The notes beneath the pieces are model-generated. The model was given only the letters and a program-made list of their open reading frames with translations, was not told where the DNA came from and did not search any database. A stretch of DNA of 10,533 nucleotides from Saccoglossus kowalevskii (taxonomy: Eukaryota; Hemichordata; Enteropneusta; Harrimaniidae). Position 1 is the stretch's first letter; each line of letters begins with the position of its first letter. The DNA is taken from assembly GCF_000003605.2 (NCBI RefSeq), contig NW_003143803.1, forward strand, positions 14,107 to 24,639. The letters are read 5' to 3'. Positions 7,927 to 10,533 of this stretch are shown in pieces. The position numbers and the translations under genes were made by a program.

Positions 7927-8126
7927 ATACTGTAAAATACTTTATTTTAGCTGGAATTAATTTTCGCTGAATATACTTTTTGGGCTTTTTTATTTAAAAA
8001 TTTATGATTTTTGATGAGTTGAATGTAAATTATAGGAAAAAAGGTATATTTGCTAGATTTTATTTTCACTGAATCATTCCTTCAGCGAAAATCATTTCCA
8101 AGCGAAAATTAAGTATTCTACAGTAT
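7927..8126. mobile_element. 200-bp terminal-inverted-repeat element (MITE-like)
   Basis: The first ~44 bases (from ATACTGTAAAATACTTTATT to TTTTCGCTG) match the reverse complement of the last ~44 (CAGCGAAAATCATTTCC to TTCTACAGTAT) with few mismatches. The interior is short and non-coding. Size, long inverted termini and lack of coding fit a miniature inverted-repeat transposable element. The outermost TA at each end could be a TA target duplication of the Tc1/mariner type, but the palindromic ends make this ambiguous. Confidence 0.85.
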
Positions 8127-8539
8127 GTTTACTGTTACACATTTTGCTTATTATATAACCTCTCACTTGCTTCCAATTATTGATTGTTTTTTTTACTCAA
8201 TTACCTTTGTGTCCCCTATGGACATTGACCGGAAAAATTCCAGATTATTTTCAATTTTGTGAACCCGGAATTATTACTCACTTACCAAATCTGTGTTTCT
8301 ACTCAACCATTCAAAATGTTGGTCTGAGGTTTTATAATGATTTATAGTGCATTTTCCGGCTTTTTTTTAGGTATTAGGTATTTTGAGGGTAGCCTGTCTG
8401 AAGTTCAAGTATGTTCTGTTTATAATTACCTGTAATTATATGCACACAATCACTTTTGACTGACCCTATATTTTCAGTCTCCGTTCGGACACATCTGTGT
8501 GTGTGCATACATACATGTGTGCATCTGAACCTGTATCTT
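8127..8539 (+). other. Intron D-E, middle part
   Basis: I see no gene here. A short TG/CA-rich patch (about 8494-8522) is the only simple-sequence feature. A 62-codon - strand frame at 8374-8562 overlaps it and looks like chance. Confidence 0.65.
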
Positions 8540-9420
8540 TGACATGTCGTGACCAATTTCATTCAAACTTCACACATACATTACATACATAATATTATAC
8601 ATATACACATCAATTTGTTCTCCAATCTGATTCAAGATGGCTGAATGGTGGCCGTTTTTGTGCTGAATAATCATCAAAATCAAGCATTTCTGGCATTCCG
8701 GAACTAGATCACGGCTTGTTTACAAATGTATTTTGTTGAAACTTGATACATACGTTGGACATTATGGGACCTTGATGCACGTTATTGTGTTTTTTAGATA
8801 GGTGTCATTGGCCGACAGGCATCCATTTTGTTTTAATGAATGCAGTTCTAGTGCCATATTTCTGACATGCTTTGACTGATTATGTTCAAATTTTATATAT
8901 TAATTATACATCATGTCACAGATATACAGATGTACATGTACTGGTTTGACGATGTAATTCAAAATGGCTAAATGGTGGCCATTTTGTGCTTAAAATCATC
9001 AAAAAATCAAGCATTTCTGGCATTCCAGAACCAGATCTCAATCTTTTATGGATGGATTTTGTTCAAACTTGGTACATTCATTAGACATTATGGGTTCCTG
9101 ATGCACTTCATTTTGTTTTTCAGATTGGATTCAAAATAGCTGATAAACGGTCATTTGGTTTTAATGAATGCAGTTCTTACATGTACATGCTTTGAATGAT
9201 AATGTTCAAATTATATATATTCATTATACATCATGTTATAGATATACATATGTATTGGTTTGACACACCGATTTGAAATGGCGGACTGATAGCCATTTTG
9301 TTTTACTTAATGCCGTTACAGAGTAATTTCTCTCAAATTGGACAAAAGTACTTGTTTGACGATCAGATACAAGATGTCTAATGTTAAAAATCAGCTTCTG
9401 GATCCATATCTCTGACATGT
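8540..9420 (+). repeat. ~320-bp tandem array, about 2.7 diverged units
   Basis: The units start near TGACATG(C/T) at about 8540, 8865 and 9187. Each contains TATACATxxTGTT-like sequence, then a cAAxATGGCTxAATGGTGGCC core (8633, 8960, 9274), then CAAGCATTTCTGGCATTCC and AACTTGxTACAT. Core spacing is 327 and 314 bp. The third unit is truncated and followed by a degenerate CAAGATGTCTAATG remnant at 9371. Units are clearly diverged, so this is an old array. No coding seen. Confidence 0.85.
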
Positions 9421-9774
9421 TTACGCTCCAACTATATTACTACGTACATGTATAAACAACAGTAACATGTATAACTAACAGGGACTGTGCCATGCATGGC
9501 TTGTTTTAGTTACCAGTAGCTTCATTCAGAATTGCACTCAGCTGATACAAATGTATATTCTGTATCTCTAAACTTAGCATTAAACATAATTATGTGTCAG
9601 TTAGCCAGCGGTTGGTGTATTCATTAAGCAAGCAAGTGAAAAAAAAGTGATTGGTTGGCTGGAAACTGAGCAAATAAGCTGTCAATAATAGTGTGATAGA
9701 AGCGTGAGATTCAGCAAAACAAATAGTGTTGTTTCATTTAATTTTTCACCGTAGTTGTTCTATTCTTATTGCAG
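9421..9774 (+). other. Intron D-E, 3' unique part
   Basis: Unique intron sequence up to the exon E acceptor, with a TTCTATTCTTATTGCAG polypyrimidine tract. I see no other feature. Confidence 0.65.
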
Positions 9775-9851
9775 GGTCATACAGCAATGTTAAATGGAGG
9801 TGGTTGGAATCCTAAGGTGAAAGAAGAATTTATTACATGTTCTAATGATGG
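9775..9851 (+). CDS. WDR70: WDR70 exon E: start of third WD40 repeat
   Basis: The acceptor is TTCTTATTGCAG at 9774. The exon has 25 codons plus two bases, then donor GG|GTGGGT at 9852. The peptide begins GHTAMLNGGGWNPKVKEEF and ends ITCSNDG, a classic WD40 GH dipeptide followed by the W-P and SNDG strands. It continues directly from MANTK of exon D, giving the MANTKGHTAML run typical of WDR70. The final Gly codon is split (GG + next exon). The following WD dipeptide and the rest of the propeller must lie in exons beyond the window; I found no candidate for the next exon up to 10533. Confidence 0.95.
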
Positions 9852-9920
9852 GTGGGTATTTGTGATAGATAATCTACCGATATTAGACAGTCTTCACTGT
9901 GTCTCTTACCTTTATTTATT

Positions 9921-10198
9921 TCGCTGTCATCGTAGATGACGGAGCGGAGCTGTTGTTGTCCGTTCGTTGTCCATCAACAATTGCAGATGCAACTTCTTCT
10001 TGAAAACTGCCAACTCAATTGCTTTGATACTTGGTATGTAGGTACCTTGGGTGGACTTCTGTCAGATTTATTCATTTCGTGACAATATCTTCAATTCTCT
10101 ATTTTTAGCAAATATTTTTGTCACTTTTGGTAAAAAAAGCCATTCTGGACTTCTTCTTGAAAACTACCAGCCTAATTGCTTTGATACTTAGTATCAAA
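9921..10198 (+). repeat. Repeat X, second shorter copy
   Basis: It has the same plan as 3756-4623: a palindromic head (CGCTGTCATC, GTA, GATGACGGAGCG), a TTGTTGTCCGTTCGTTGTCC stretch, then the ACTTCTTCTTGAAAAC box at 9992 and again at 10149. The 157-bp spacing matches the unit length of the first copy. GGTACCTTGGGTGGAC, TCAGATTTATTCATTTCGTGA and TTTTTGTCACTTTTGG line up with the first copy. Only about one and a third units are present. Confidence 0.85.
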
Positions 10199-10225
10199 TT
10201 GAGCTTGTAGTTTCCAAGAAGAAGT
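10149..10225. repeat. Fold-back inverted repeat at the end of X copy 2
   Basis: The left arm (10149-10187, ACTTCTTCTTGAAAAC to TTTGATAC) pairs with the right arm (10191-10225, GTATCAAA to GAAGAAGT) around a TTA loop. There are a few mismatches and about four bases missing from the right arm. The inner eight base pairs are perfect. The right arm is an inverted copy of the start of the X unit. Confidence 0.85.
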
Positions 10226-10533
10226 GTGCATTGATCCACTTGGCTACCACAATTTTCATGTAGGACAGCAGAACTATTTTGACTGTTAGATCACTTGTCT
10301 TATCACAGATGAAGGGATTAGTGGCACTCGTCTTTAGTCAGGACATCATATAATAATAAGTTCTATTACACCAATGCTGTTTTATTCAATCACTTGTACA
10401 TCCATGATACTGTTGCTACCAGCATGTGTAAACAACTAACCAAACAAACAAAAAAGCCAGAAACTTGTATTTTGCAGAATTTTTATTCTCACGTACAGAA
10501 AAAAATATCAGACAGCAAGAGATTCATTAATTT
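10226..10533 (+). other. Intron sequence to window end
   Basis: I looked for the next WDR70 exon (expected to supply the WD of the third repeat) and found none. No repeat partner or other gene is visible. Confidence 0.65.

Larger units (their letters stand above)
262..9851 (+). other. WDR70: WDR70 gene, internal part (five exons, four complete introns)
   Basis: Exons at 262-407, 585-644, 1068-1201, 7297-7450 and 9775-9851 join with phases 1, 0, 0, 2, 0 at their starts and total 571 bases with no stop. The spliced peptide runs from GPPLPPGF through an Asp/Glu-rich linker into WD-repeat sequence with WDFAAMD, CHQIRSLQYSNTGD, DRDGFEVMEC, KGDQYITDMANTKGHTA and TCSNDG, the series I recognise from WDR70. 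Known of the family: WDR70 is a nuclear WD40 protein linked to CUL4-DDB1 ubiquitin ligase and to histone H2B monoubiquitination at DNA breaks; the worm relative is GAD-1. That function is inferred here by family only. The N-terminal part and most of the propeller lie outside the window. Introns are 177, 423, 6095 and 2324 bp; the third is almost filled by repeats. No promoter or polyadenylation region is in view. Confidence 0.94.

Noticed and set aside
10226-10533. A further WDR70 exon after exon E
   Set aside because: No acceptor is followed by a frame giving the expected WD dipeptide and next strand; short apparent matches run into stops.

Overview
This is eukaryotic (metazoan) genomic DNA: an AT-rich, intron-dominated stretch of one protein-coding gene on the + strand. 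Five short exons with canonical GT/AG junctions and fully compatible phases splice into about 190 consecutive codons. I recognise the product as WDR70 (WD repeat-containing protein 70; relatives are called gastrulation defective / GAD-1). The window holds the acidic linker before the WD domain and the first part of the beta-propeller. The start codon and N-terminus lie upstream, and the rest of the propeller and the C-terminus lie downstream. The repeat content and the many acatgta-type motifs look like a marine invertebrate, but I cannot name the phylum from the sequence alone.

Layout: intron end (1-261); exon A (262-407) with a GAT-encoded poly-Asp tract; intron (408-584); exon B (585-644); intron (645-1067); exon C (1068-1201); a 6.1-kb intron (1202-7296) packed with repeats; exon D (7297-7450); a 2.3-kb intron (7451-9774) with a 200-bp terminal-inverted-repeat element and a ~320-bp tandem array; exon E (9775-9851); start of the next intron (9852-10533) with a second copy of a repeat family from the large intron.

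The large intron holds, in order: unique sequence; a ~0.7-kb repeat (Z) present twice (1652-2364, 2856-3596) around a copy of another repeat (Y); a palindrome-headed element made of five ~156-bp units (X, 3756-4623); a hairpin-headed longer Y copy (4624-5737); and an 18-bp minisatellite of about 73 units (5979-7296). The minisatellite runs directly into exon D, so the AG used to splice exon D is the end of a satellite unit.

The most interesting feature is that minisatellite. Its B-type unit carries both a donor-like GTATGT and an acceptor-like TTTCAG. Units are 18 bp, so acceptor-like sites in consecutive units share a reading frame. The frame continuous with exon D is open back to 6926 and contains six upstream TTTCAG sites that would all splice in frame. 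Long open frames on both strands of the array come from the 18-bp periodicity and are not genes. I find no other protein-coding gene, no RNA gene and no CRISPR array.
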